64,000 bases of DNA from Euglena gracilis (Eukaryota; Euglenida; Euglenophyceae; Euglenales). Both the position numbers and the translations under genes were made by a program. The number at the start of each line of letters is the position of its first letter. Positions within the stretch are counted from its first letter, which is position 1. Of the stretch, positions 49,221 to 60,472 are shown in pieces. The notes under the pieces were generated by a model that had not been told where the DNA came from, ran no database searches, and was given only the letters and a program-made list of their open reading frames with translations. Location of the stretch: positions 15,890,140 through 15,954,139 of the forward strand of contig CP154954.1 of the NCBI GenBank assembly GCA_039621445.1, in the 5' to 3' direction.

Positions 49221-50056
49221 TTGGGCACTGCAAATTCTGTGATGATGTCGCAAAGCAGCCGGTCCCACCGTCGCGGTATGCGGACTACGCCTGCCTCTGC
49301 CAAAATGGGGAAGATCCTGGGCAGATTCGTCCAGGACCACTTTGTGGAGGGCTATGAGGTGTTCGTAGCCAATGCCCAGATGACCCCTACTGAACTTAAT
49401 CATCCAGATGCCCACACCCGGGTCCTGCTGATTACCGACGGCGCCTGCTTGGAGTACCTGCTGGTGGAGTTGTGATGGCAGCTGCGACTCCACTGGACAG
49501 AGTTGCTGCTGCGGGATGCCTAGGTCCTGTATCGTACAGTGCGCCACCGCGACTGCCCTATGGCGCAACAGCCCATCGTGGCCCCTGAGGACGTCCAATG
49601 CAGATGAAGGAGTCATTCAGCAGACACCTGAGTCCTGGCGGCATCCACCTGACTGGGCCTGACTGGAATCAGTGGTCACGAGGAGAGAGCGGAGGGGTGT
49701 CGGGCAGGCAGCAGATGGCGGGGAAAGTCTGTGTGCTGTGGTATGACAACTTCTGGAAGCACCAGATGCGGTCCACCCCGTTCGAACCTGTCCACACCCA
49801 GGACTGCACCGCCATAGCCACTGTGGCCATCGTGCGGACGACCCTGGTGGCCATCCCGGAGTACCCAAAGTGCCCTTCCGTGGAGAGGGTGCTATGCTGC
49901 GTCCCACTGGTGGCCAGGCTCCCAGTGCAATCAGTCCTGGCGGACTTCGTGCAGCATCACCAACATCGCTGTGTCCCCGCTGGATGGCAAAGCGTGGACG
50001 TTCCCAATCAGTACACTCAGGACTTTGTTTCTTCTTTCTCGTGCTATATGCCGTGA
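49221..50056 (+). pseudogene. Broken gene of unknown family
   Basis: The first part (49,221-49,475) reads KMGKILGRFVQDHFVEGYEV and then ITDGACLEYLLVEL before TGA. The same frame continues protein-like past a further TAG to about 49,595 (PIVAPEDVQ). The frame then shifts, and 49,598-50,056 reads MKESFSRHLSPGGIHLTGPD, followed by KVCVLWYDNFWKH and QDCTAIATVAI. The non-repetitive, balanced composition stands out from all other frames in the window, so I think this was a real gene or transposon protein. Two stops and one frameshift make it inactive. No family is recognised. Confidence 0.5.
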
Positions 50057-50255
50057 AAAACAATGATTTTCAGTGGATTGCCAGCAGAATTGCGGATGTG
50101 CAAGCTTTGTGGTATCAATTGGTTTGCGCAATTGTCTTTACAAGTCTTCACAGGCACCGTTTGTGCAATTGTGATATTCTAATGTTTCAATATGTGTTTG
50201 GGTTAGGGTTAGACAGTTCGAGTAAGGGATGGCTCGACAACAAAATCTGAATCCT

Positions 50256-50410
50256 GCATTTTTTGGGGTTGCCTCCACGGAGCCCCCGTGGAGGCTCCGC
50301 AGAGGATCTGGGTAACCAGTCTCCACAGAGGCTCCGCGAAGGCTCCGCGGCTCCAAACAACCAGCCTCCACAGCGGTTCCTCAGAGGCTCCGCGGAGGCT
50401 CAGGTAACCA
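50256..50410. repeat. GC-rich tandem of GAGGCTCCGCGG hairpin units
   Basis: GGTAACCAGTCTCCACAGAG and GAGGCTCCGCGGAGGCTC-like units recur about three times. Several are self-complementary (CTCCACGGAGCCCCCGTGGAG split as CTCCACGG and CCGTGGAG). Confidence 0.75.
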
Positions 50411-50837
50411 ATTTGCCAGAGCATGGCAAGACACATGGAAATGAACGGGAAAATCTCAAAAAAAAATGGAACGCAAAAGGACATTTGAGCCTCACCTTGC
50501 ACAGAGTAGTGATGCCATTTTTGTTCTGGGGGGCATCCCCTCCCCCAGACGAGGCCGGTGTCAAAAAATGACGCCAAAAAAGGAGCCAACAAAAAGTGAA
50601 TTGTATGCCAAAAACTTGGCATTCAATGAGGTCCAAGTGTGAGGTGACAGGGGGGGGGGGTGGCAAGGAAGGGGTATGTGTGGTGTGGCAGCAGGGGGGG
50701 GATGTGAGGTGTGGGGGGGGGTGGAGGGGGGGGGGTACTGTGGGTGCACCACTTCACGCCATCTCTCACTTTGAGATTGAAAATTTTAGCACTTCGAGCC
50801 AAAAACAAAATAACAACAAACCCGCCCCCAAAAAGGC

Positions 50838-50935
50838 TGAGGGATGATGCCCCATTACAAGCCGAAAAAGACTGCACACACACGCACACGAACATTACTC
50901 CCGTTTGATAAATCTTTTCTGTGGAATTTTCGATA
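50838..50935. repeat. Local direct repeat, copy without element
   Basis: AGGCTGAGGGATGATGCCCC, then ATTACAAGCCGAAAAAGACT and CTTTTCTGTGGAATTTTC match 51,163-51,194 plus 51,400-51,475. This copy has no insertion between CATTA and AGCCG. Confidence 0.85.
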
Positions 50936-51162
50936 CCGCGGGCAAAAATCACAAACTTTCGATCGAGGAGGGGAGGTGTGGGAGGTCGATGCTGCTGGTT
51001 TCTTTCAGGTTCGGTCACACAAATGAGCGACCCTGAAAAGCATTGGCGGGCTCGTGGCCCATTTTCCCTTCGAAACAGCCAACCTTTGCCATCGCTCCCC
51101 AACCATTTACCAAGCTCAAAAACGATGCCTTGGGTCGTTAACACTCGGAGAACAGGAAAAAA
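50936..51162. other. No gene seen
   Basis: Mixed sequence between the two local repeat copies. Confidence 0.45.
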
Positions 51163-51475
51163 GGCCGAGAAATGATGCCCCAGGGCCCATTATACCTCCC
51201 CCCCCCCGGGCGCTTGGCCCGGGCCATGATTGAAGGTAAGGCCAGGGGGCCAACCTTAGGGGGGCCAAGTTTGCATGTTAAGAATTTTGGCGGCCATGTA
51301 CAAAAGGCCTAAGGCCAACTTTAGGGGGGCCAAGTTTGCATGTAAGCAGGAGGGGGGCCAAGCGCCTAGGGGGGGCCAAGCGCCCGGGGGGGGGGGAGGT
51401 AAGCCGACAAAAGATTGCACACGCACACACACCGCACATTACTCCTATTTGACAAACCTTTTCTGTGGAATTTCC
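51163..51475. repeat. Local direct repeat, copy split by an element
   Basis: AGGCCGAGAAATGATGCCCC and TAAGCCGACAAAAGATTGCA are separated by the inverted-repeat element at 51,195-51,399. The unsplit partner is at 50,838. Confidence 0.85.
51195..51399 (+). mobile_element. GGGCGCTTGGCC-family MITE with TA target duplication
   Basis: Ends CCTC, C run, GGGCGCTTGGCC and GGCCAAGCGCCC, G run, AGG are near-perfect inverted repeats, with TA on both sides (51,193 and 51,400). The empty site is in the local repeat copy at 50,858 (CATTACAAGCCG). The interior has two similar halves, each with CCAACTTTAGGGGGGCCAAG-type and GTTTGCATGT motifs. It is the best-preserved of about seven family copies and is 205 bases long, with no coding capacity. 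Confidence 0.92.
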
Positions 51476-52989
51476 CCTGAGTGCCCCCCCCCCTGGGTCC
51501 AATCTTCAAGAAATCCCTGATTTAACAAGGAATCTGATTCTCCAAACCGCCCTTTCAGCTGTCCAGATTCTACTTGCCTGCTGCTTTATGAATCAGGGCA
51601 AAAATGATTATGATTATGATTATGATTATGATTATGCCATGGATTAGAGAGGATTAAATGTGGCATCGACCGACAATCCTGAACGTAACCCAAACCCTAG
51701 CTCAAACCAAACCCCAACCTGAACCCTTAAACCAGGGCCCCACCTGCCGGTGAGGTCCTGGCGTGGTCAATTGCCCTTTCTCTGCAGTGGAAAGCAATAC
51801 TCTTCCCTTCACTTGCAAATTTTCTTCCGTTTTGCACTCATTTTTTTCATTCTTGGAAGAGTTTTGCATTTGCATGGTTTTTTGTGTTTGTCCCTTTAAT
51901 TCTTTTTTCCCAATTCTCTCATTTTTACATTTTTAAATGAAATTTTTCTTTGCATTTTTTAAGCACACTTTTGCACGCTTTTTTCCCTGAAGATGTCCAA
52001 AAGACAGATACAGACACTCAGACACACATATTGACAAACAAAAAAACATCCAGGCAGAGATGGGAAAATCCGTGATATTTTTTTGCGGAGAGAAACTGGT
52101 CAAAACAGCATTCATTCATTCATTCATTCATTCATTCATCTCATAAAAACTGCAAAAAAAATCAGCTAATTGAGATTCTGCAACTACAAAAAATCTTCAG
52201 AGTCCCCTCACAGAGCTGGGGAGCTTCATAGATCAGGGCTATAATGGGAAGTTGGCGCCCTCACCATCACTAAAATGTATTGCACGTGTTGAGAGCTGCC
52301 CTAGATTCACCCAATATAAAGATTGTGGGTGCGACATGGCTCAGCGGAAGGATAACACTCCATGGCAGCAACCATCCTGTAGCAGCGGTTGCCGACTTCT
52401 GCTGGCAATCAGGGATGGGACAATCCAAAAGCAAGAGCAGACCCTGAAACAAACGAGGAGAGTGGGGCAACCTGTGAATGTCCAATGCTCTCAGGCAATT
52501 GGGCTCCTTCAGTAACTCCCAATTTGTTTCTTGTATATCCTTGTATAAAATCCTTGTGTACAGATGAAAATTCTTAACATATTCAATAAATCTACAGTGT
52601 GCCCGGCAAATATCAATTTTCGGGAAATTGTCACCTGTCAAATCAGTGAGTATGGAGGGAGGTGACAGGTCCCTATAAAGATAGGTCAGCGGTGCAGTGC
52701 TAGAAGCCACATTCTCCCGGGGAGTCCGGGTAGCCAACACAAAAATCCGAAAATGTGGTTTTTCCACACATTTGCGATCAGCAGCCACAGAAATTCAAGC
52801 AATTTTTTTCGACTCGGGAAGTGTGATTTTTCGACAAGAATGTGAAAAATCTGAAAAACATATAGGTTACAGGTCTGCGGATAAACCAGGTTTTGAATAG
52901 TGCTGAGCTCTTAATAAGCGCTCACCCACCCCTTCATTGACACCCCCATATAAACCGGCCCACTCCATGGAGCTCTGTTGACTGAAATG
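51476..52989. other. No gene; two small microsatellites
   Basis: TGATTA units at about 51,606-51,636 and ATTC units at about 52,107-52,139. A short ACCCTAG/AACCC-rich stretch at 51,687-51,735 is not a telomere array. No gene supported. Confidence 0.45.
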
Positions 52990-53494
52990 CAAAGGCTTGC
53001 AAATTGCCCGAAACAGGGCGCCGGGGGGGTGGAAACCCACTAATTTTTGGCTCAAAATACACCTTTTCCGGGTCTGGGGAGCCAAAAAAACAGCGCTTTG
53101 AGCGAAAAAAAATTTCGATTTTTTTCGTGTTTTTTGACCCGAAAATGACCAACAGTGGGTTGACGGCCCATGACGGGGCGCTGGCGGGTCGAAAAAACGC
53201 TCATTTTTCGGCCCAAAAAGCAGTTTTTCTGGGTCCAGGAGGCCAAAAAACATCGCTTCGAGCAAAAAAAATTTTCGATTTTTTTCGACTTTTTTGACCC
53301 GAAAATGACCAAAAATCAATGGGTTGGCGGCCCAAAACGGGGTGCTGGCGGGTCGAAAAACGCTCATTTTCGGCCCAAAAACAGTTTTTCTGGGTCCGGG
53401 AGGCCAAAAAAACAGCGTTTCGGGCCAAAATTATCACGGTCTACCCAGGAGGGGGGGGGGCGGGGGGGGGTTGGACCCCCTTTTCCCTGGTGCT

Positions 53495-53574
53495 AAGCTT
53501 CGCTCTTACTCTAAAGAGATAAGAGCTCAGCGACCAGGGTGTGACGTAGAGCTGAGCACTTTGGGAGACTACCC
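53495..53574. repeat. 80-bp self-complementary satellite module, copy 1
   Basis: Starts AAGCTTCGCTCTTACTCTAA. TCTTACTCT and AGAGATAAGA pair, and AGCTCAGC pairs with GCTGAGC. This copy has an A in place of T in GAGCACTT, which weakens the second stem, and is followed by CCCGGCCCGG repeats. Confidence 0.85.
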
Positions 53575-54316
53575 CGGCGTCCCAGCCCGGCCCGGCCCGG
53601 CCCGGCCCGGCCTGGCCCGGCTGCGGCCCTGTGGCCCGTCGATGCCCCGCCCAACCTGGCCAACGCCTCGGCGGCCCAGCCCGGGCTGGGGACGGGGGTT
53701 GTTTTTGAGCTCGTTTTCGGCTCAAAAACACCTTTTCCGGGTCCGGGAGGTCAAAAAACATGGTTTTGAACAAAAAAGATTTTTTCGAATTTTTCCAACT
53801 TTTTGACCCAAAATGGCCAAGTCCACCGGTCAACCCCCCCCCCCCCTAAACCTCATGATTGACCCCCTGGTTTGGGTCCCAATTCCTTGTCTAGTCCAAG
53901 ATGGCCAATTTATGGTTTCGGGCCCCAAAGAGGCCCGAAATGGCCAAAACTGGCAAAACCATAAAACAGCCGTATCTCGGGCTAGGCGAGGAGTTGGCCC
54001 AAACCGCAAATACCGGTGGATAGGGCGTCCCAAATTTAAGGAATGACGTCCTCTTTACTTTTTCTCAACTCCGCAGCGTTTTTGAAGTATTTTGAATTTT
54101 TCGATTTTCTGACCCAAAAATGACCCTGCAATTTCCCCGGAAAAAAAAGACGGTAGACAACTTTTTTGCTCGGGCATATCTCCGGACTGGCGTGGAGTTG
54201 GGGTAACCCAAGGGCTCTGGTGAAACTAGGGATCGTCCCCTAACCTATTGGCTATTCAATTTGGGGGCCAGGAAATCCAATCACATCGATAATCCTCGGG
54301 GGTCATTGCCTACCCA

Positions 54317-54361
<45 letters not shown>
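54317..54361. repeat. 45-base G homopolymer
   Basis: Uninterrupted G run in the satellite, at the position where other units have 6-10 G. Its length may be partly a sequencing or assembly effect. Confidence 0.8.
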
Positions 54362-54362
<1 letters not shown>

Positions 54363-54390
54363 CGGACCCCCCCCCTCCGGCCCCGGTGGC

Positions 54391-54470
54391 AAGCTTCGCT
54401 CTTACTCTAAAGAGATAAGAGCTCAGCGGCCAGGGTGTGACGTAGAGCTGAGCTCTTTGGGAGACCACCC
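54391..54470. repeat. 80-bp self-complementary satellite module, copy 2
   Basis: Same module with the full stem AGAGCTCAGC/GCTGAGCTCT. It is preceded by a 45-base G homopolymer and followed by GACCACCCTGGCCCGG. Confidence 0.88.
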
Positions 54471-55557
54471 TGGCCCGGCACGGCCGGCGGCTCGGCGGCC
54501 CAACCCAGGGATACGGGGTTGAAAAACACTCATTTTCGGGTCAAAAACACCCTTTCCTGGGTCTGGGAGGCAAAAACACGTGGTTTTGGGTAAAAAAAAA
54601 TTTCGATTTTTTTTGACTTTTTTGACCGGAAAATGACCCAAAGTCCAAAGGATTCGGGCCAAAAACGGGGTGCTGGCGGGTCGAGTGGCGCTCATTTTCG
54701 GCTCAAAAACACTTTTTCTGGGTCCGGGAGGCCAAAAAACATAATTTCGGGCAAAATTTTTTTTGATTTTTTTCGACCTTTTTGACCCGGTTTTGACCCA
54801 AAGTCCTTAAGATTTGGGCCCAAACCGGGGCTGGCGGGTCAAAAAAAGCTCATTTTTTGGCTCAAAAACAGTTTTTCCGGGTCCGGGAGGCCAAAAAACA
54901 TGGTTTTGGGCGAAAAAAATCTTTCGATTTTTTTCGACTTTTTTTGGCCGAAAACGGCTAAGTGGGGATTGCAGGTCATTTTGGGGTCAAAAAATCGAAA
55001 AATTCAAAATGTCTCGAAAACGCTGCGGAGTTGAAAAAAAGTAAAGAGGACCGCCTTCCACAACGCCCGATCGATCGGTATGCGCGGTTTGGGCCAACTC
55101 CTCGCCTAGCCCGAGATACGGTCGTTTTGTGGTTTTGGGCCAGTTTTGCCAGTTTTGGCCATTTCGGGCCTGTTCCAGGCCCGAAACCGTAAATTGGCCG
55201 TATCTCGGGCTAGACGAGGAGTTGGGACCCAAACCAGGGGGTCAATCATGAGGTTTGGGGGGGGGGGTTGACCGTTTTTTGAGGTTCCCGGGGTCTGGTT
55301 GTGCGATTTTGGGCCAGTTTTGGGTACCATGGGACCCCTGGAGGGGGGGGGGGGGGCTGGGGGAGGGGGGGGATGGCAGGCAGGTTGGGAACCCAAAATT
55401 TGGAAAAAAATTTTTTCCCTCCAAAAAACACTTTTTTTCACTTGTTTTAAAACATCAAAAAAAAGTGGTTCGAGCCACAAAAAAAAATTTAAAAACCGAC
55501 CCGGACAAAACCCAAGCGGCCATGAGCTAACAAACACCCCAACCCACCCACCACCCC

Positions 55558-55559
<2 letters not shown>

Positions 55560-55589
<30 letters not shown>
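55560..55589. repeat. 30-base C homopolymer
   Basis: Uninterrupted C run before GGCCGGTGGAC. The equivalent site in the next unit (58,009-58,034) has 26 C. Confidence 0.8.
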
Positions 55590-55591
<2 letters not shown>

Positions 55592-56877
55592 CCGGTGGAC
55601 GTAGCCATTTTTTGGGTCAAAAAGTCGAAAAAATTCGAAAAAAAAATTTGCCCAAAACCATGTTTTTTGACCTCCTGGACCCGAAAAAAGTGTTTTCGAG
55701 CCGAAAATGAGCGTTTTTGGACCCCCGGCCTCCGTTTTGGGCCCGAAACCAATGGACGTTGGATCATTTTCATGTCAAAAAAGGAAAATTTCAGGGTCAT
55801 TTTGGGGTCAAAAAAATCGAAAAATTCAAAATATCTCGAAGACGCGGAGTTGAGATAAAATAAAGAGGAACTCATTCCACAACTTTGGGACGCCCGTTCG
55901 ATCGGTATGCACGGTTTGGGCCAACTCCTCGCCTAGCCCGAGTTACGCCCGTTTTGTGGTTTTGGGCCAGTTTTGCCAGTTTTGGCCATTTCGGGCCCGT
56001 TCGGGGCCCGAAACCGTAAATTGGCTATATCTCGGACTGGACGAGGAGTTGGGACCCAAACCAGGGGGTCAATCCTCAGGTTTAGGGGGGGGGGGTTTAA
56101 CCGTTTTTTGAGGTTCCCGGGGTCTGGTTGTGCGATTTTGGGCCATTTTTGGGTATTCGGGGACCCCTGCGGGGGGTCCGAGGGCGGATGGGCTTGGGAG
56201 GTCGGGAGGCAGGTCGGGACCTAAAAAAAAAAATTTTTTTGCTCACTTTTTTTCACTTCACAACATCAAAAAAAGTGTGTTTGAGCAAAAAAAAATTCCG
56301 ACTCGGACTGCCCCCCACATGCCCCCCCCCCCCCCTGGCTGGGGCCCGCCCCGCTGGCCGGTGGTGCATTAAGCCATTTTTGGGTCAAAAAGTCGGAAAA
56401 ATTCGAAAAAAAATTGCCCAAAACCATGTTTTTTGACCTCTCGGACCCGAAAAAAGTGTTTTCGAGCCAAAAATGAGTGTTTTTCGACCCTCCAGCGCCC
56501 CGTTTTGGGCCGCCAACCCATTGACTTTGGGTCAAAACTGGGCCAAAAAAAGTTGGGAAAAATCGAAAAAACCTTTTTTGCCCAAAACCACGTGTTTTTG
56601 CCTCCCAGACCCGGAAAAACTGTTTTTGACCCAAAAATGACCCTGCAATTTCCCCAGAAAAAAAAGACGGTAGACAACTTTTTTGCTCGGGCATATCTCC
56701 GGACTGGCGTGGAGTTGGGGTAACCCAAGGGCTCTGGAGAAACTAGGGATCGTCCCCTAACCTATTGGCTATTCACTTTGGGGGCCAGGAAATCCAATCA
56801 CATCGATAATCCTCGGGGGTCCTTGCCTACCCAGGGAGGGGGGGGGCGGACCCCCCCCCCCCTCCGGCCCCGGTGGT

Positions 56878-56957
56878 AAGCTTCGCTCTTACTCTAAAGA
56901 GATAAGAGCTCAGCGGCCAGGGTGTGACGTAGAGCTGAGCTCTTTGGGAGACCACCC
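56878..56957. repeat. 80-bp self-complementary satellite module, copy 3
   Basis: Identical to copy 2 over the module. Upstream G and C runs are much shorter. Confidence 0.88.
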
Positions 56958-59217
56958 TGGCCCGGCCCGGCCCGGCCCGGCCGGCGGCTCGGCGGCCCAA
57001 CCCAGGGATACGGGGTTGAAAAACACTCATTTTCGGGTCAAAAACACCCTTTCCTGGATCTGGGAGGCAAAAACACGTGGTTTTGGGTAAAAAAAATTTC
57101 GATTTTTTTTGGACTTTTTTGACCGGAAAATGACCCAAAGTCCAAAGGATTCGGGCCAAAAACGGGGTGCTGGCGGGTCGAGTGGCGCTCATTTTCGGCT
57201 CAAAACACTTTTTCTGGGTCCGGGAGGCCAAAAAACATCATTTCGGGCAAAATTTTTTTTGATTTTTTTCGACCTTTTTGACCCGGTTTTGACCCAAAGT
57301 CCTTAAGATTTGGGCCCAAACCGGGGCTGGCGGGTCAAAAAAAGCTCATTTTTTGGCTCAAAAACAGTTTTTCCGGGTCCGGGAGGCCAAAAAAACATGG
57401 TTTTGGGCGAAAAAAATTTTTCAATTTTTTTCGACTTTTTTTGGCCGAAAACGGCTAAGTGGGGATTGCAGGTCATTTTGGGGTCAAAAAATCGAAAAAT
57501 TCAAAATGTCTCGAAAACGCTGCGGAGTTGAAAAAAAGTAAAGAGGACCGCCTTCCACAACGCCCGATCGATCGGTATGCGCGGTTTGGGCCAACTCCTC
57601 GCCTAGCCCGAGATACGATCGTTTGTGGTTTTGGGCCAGTTTTGCCAGTTTTGGCCATTTCGGGCCTGTTCCAGGCCCGAAACCGTAAATTGGCCGTATC
57701 TCGGGCTAGACGAGGAGTTGGGACCCAAACCAGGGGGTCAATCATGAGGTTTGGGGGGGGTTGACCGTTTTTTGAGGTTCCCGGGGTCTGGTTGTGCGAT
57801 TTTGGGCCAGTTTTGGGTACCCGGGGACCCCTGCGGGGGGGGGGGGGGTGGAGGGCGGCTGGGGGAGGGGGGGGCGGCAGGCAGGTTGGGACCCAAAATT
57901 TTGAAATTTTTTTTTCGCTCAAAAACACTTTTTTTCACTTTAGAACATCAAAAAAAGTGTTTTCGAGCCAAAAAAAATTAAACTGACCCGGACCCCCCCC
58001 CCCGGCTGCCCCCCCCCCCCCCCCCCCCCCCCCCGGCCGGTGGACTGAGCCATTTTTTTGGGTCAAAAAGTCGAAAAAATTCAAAAAAAAGTTTTCCAAA
58101 ACCATGTTTTTTGACCTCCCGCACCCGAAAAAAGTGTTTTCGAGCCGCAAATGAGCGTTTTTGGACCCCCAGACCCCCGTTTTAGGCCCGAAACCAATGG
58201 ATTTTGGGTCATTTTCGGGTCAAAAAAGGAAAATTTCAGGGTCATTTTGGAGTCAACAAAATCGAAAAATTCAAAATATCTCGAAGACGCGGAGTTGAGA
58301 TAAAATAAAGAGGAACTCATTCCACAACTTTGGGACGCCCGTTCGATCGGTATGCACGGTTTGGGCCAACTCCTCGCCTAGCCCGAGTTACGCCCGTTTT
58401 GTGGTTTTGGGCCAGTTTTGCCAGTTTTGGCCATTTCGGGCCCGTTCGGGCGCCGAAACCGTAAATTGGCTATATCTCGGACTGGACGAGGAGTTGGGAC
58501 CCAAACCAGGGGGTCAATCCTGAGGTTTAGGGGGGGGGGGAACCGGTTTTTGAGGTTCCCGGGGTCTGGTTGTGCGATTTTGGGCCATTTGGGTATTCGG
58601 GGACCCCTGCGGGGGGCCGAGGGCGGATGGGCTTGGGAGGTCGGAGGGCAGGTCGGGACCCAAAATTTTAAAAAATTTTTTTGCTCAAAAACACTTTTTT
58701 TTCACTTCACACATCAAAAGTGTGTTTGAGCAAAAAAAATTCCGACCCGGACTGCCCCCCCCCATGCCCCCCCCATGCCCCCCCCCCCCCCCCCCCGGGC
58801 TGGGGCCCACCCCGCTGGCCGGTGGTTGCATTTAGCCATTTTTGGGTCAAAAAGTTGACTTTGGGTCAAAACTGGGCCAAAAAAACGTTGGGAAAAATCG
58901 AAAAAACCTTTTTTTTTGCCCAAAACCACGTGTTTTGACCCGGAAAACTGTTTTTGACCCAAAGACCCTGCAATTTCCCCAGAAAAAAAGACGGTAGACA
59001 ACTTTTGGGGGCATATCTCCGGACTGGCGTGGAGTTGGGGTAACCCAAGGGCTCTGGAGAAACTAGGGATCGTCCCCTAACCTATTGGCTATTCACTTTG
59101 GGCCAGGAAATCCAATCACATCGATAATCCTCGGGGTCTTGCCTACCCAGGGAGGGTGGGGCGGGGGGCGGGGGGGGGCGGTGGGGGGGTCGGACCCCCC
59201 CCTCCGGCCCCGGTGGT

Positions 59218-59297
59218 AAGCTTCGCTCTTACTCTAAAGAGATAAGAGCTCAGCGGCCAGGGTGTGACGTAGAGCTGAGCTCTTTGTGAGACCACCC
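59218..59297. repeat. 80-bp self-complementary satellite module, copy 4
   Basis: Differs from copy 3 by one base after the stem (CTTTGTGAG). It lies about 200 bases before the satellite ends and copy B begins. Confidence 0.88.
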
Positions 59298-60167
59298 TGT
59301 CCCGGCCCGGCGCGGCCCGGCCCGGCCCGGCCGGCGGCTCGGCGGCCCAACCCAGGCCGGGGACGGGGTGGAAAAACACTCATTTTCGGGTCAAAAACAC
59401 CCTTTCCTGGGTCTGGGAGGCAAAAACACGTGGTTTTGGGTAAAAAAAATTCGATTTTTTTTGACTTTTTTGACCGGAAAATGACCCAAAGTCCAAAGGA
59501 TTCTGACAATTCATTGGGGGGTCAATGTCCCCGAGGAGTTGCGGAGGTCCCCAGAAACAACCTCACATTAATTTCTCCCCGGACACTATCCGCACATGCC
59601 TGGGGGGGACGACCGATCCACCTTCTCCTTTCCTCCCAAAAAAAACTGACCTGCTGATTTTGCAAAATTCTGAAGAGGCATACCCCCCCTTCAATTTGCG
59701 ACGGACACAAACCCAAGGTATGTCAAGGCCCTACTACTACCGATACTAAATGCCTGACTTTGCTGCGGTGGCCTGACTACCGTGTCGACATAGTGGTGCC
59801 CTGATTCACATTGGTGTGAAATAACAAGTGTGGCCCACACTGTCCATCGGCTGGGGAGAGGCCAATGGCAAGTAATCGCAGAAGGGAGCCAACATTGCTG
59901 CCCAGAATCCCCGGAAAGGGAAATTTCCCCTGCGGATTCGAGGAGTGGCTGGGGTTCTCAGCAAGACGGGCTGTCCTGGCACGGTGGACAGGCCACGCGT
60001 GGCACAGGGCGGGGCGCTAATGGGTCAAAAAAAAAGCCAATACTGGGGGGGGGCAAGAGAGACAGAACCACATGGGTTGGCACAGTGGCAGCACAGGGTT
60101 GGCTTGTCTCATATTCATATGCAAAATTTGCAATTTGCCACCCCGGTGCCTGTGCATTGCCTTTCAG

Positions 60168-60472
60168 GGTTTCTCCTGTTTCCGTGCTGGCCGAGGCCAA
60201 AATGTATCCGTGATTTTCAGTGATTTTCCGTGAATTTCCTTTTTTTTATTTTTTTTTAAAAAGTCAAAAATCATATTCCATATCAAATCATATCCCTCTG
60301 CCTCATCCGTGAATATCCGTGAATTTTTGCGATTGCTGTAAAAATGGTCTCCCGCCTTTTTCCGTGATCCTCCATGAATTTCAATTAATTTCCTTTTCAG
60401 GAAGTGGAAGGATCCCTGTGCTATTACGCCGTTGAAAAACGATTCTCTTCGTTTCACATCATCACCAAGAAG
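60168..60472 (+). pseudogene. Copy B counterpart of the two candidate exons
   Basis: Exon-like blocks 60,168-60,209 and 60,401-60,472 keep the frames seen in copy A (ending AKMYP, then EVEG...HIITKK). The first donor reads CC|GTGATT. The second would-be donor is AAG|GAAAAA, because a T of the GT is missing. If the exons are real, this copy cannot splice there. Confidence 0.25.

Larger units (their letters stand above)
52990..59499. repeat. Complex satellite with 2.3-2.5 kb higher-order units
   Basis: The basic unit of about 150-170 bases is built from CTCATTTTCGGCTCAAAAA, CCGGGTCCGGGAGGCCAAAA, TTTCGATTTTTTTCGAC and TTTTTGACCCGAAAATGACC. It occurs in direct and inverted orientation. Larger landmarks repeat in order: AAGACGGTAGACAACTTTT at 54,147, 56,665 and 58,987; CCCGATCGATCGGTATGC at about 55,063 and 57,562; CGTTCGATCGGTATGCACGG at about 55,890 and 58,340. 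Spacings are 2,518 and 2,322 bases. Frames across it are repeat products. Confidence 0.95.

Noticed and set aside
51687-51740. AACCCTAG/AACCC stretch as telomeric repeat
   Set aside because: Irregular units with no constant period.
53004-59657. Many 60-150-codon frames in the satellite (Lys/Phe/Trp-rich)
   Set aside because: They repeat with the satellite unit on both strands and have no domain; satellite translation is the simpler explanation.
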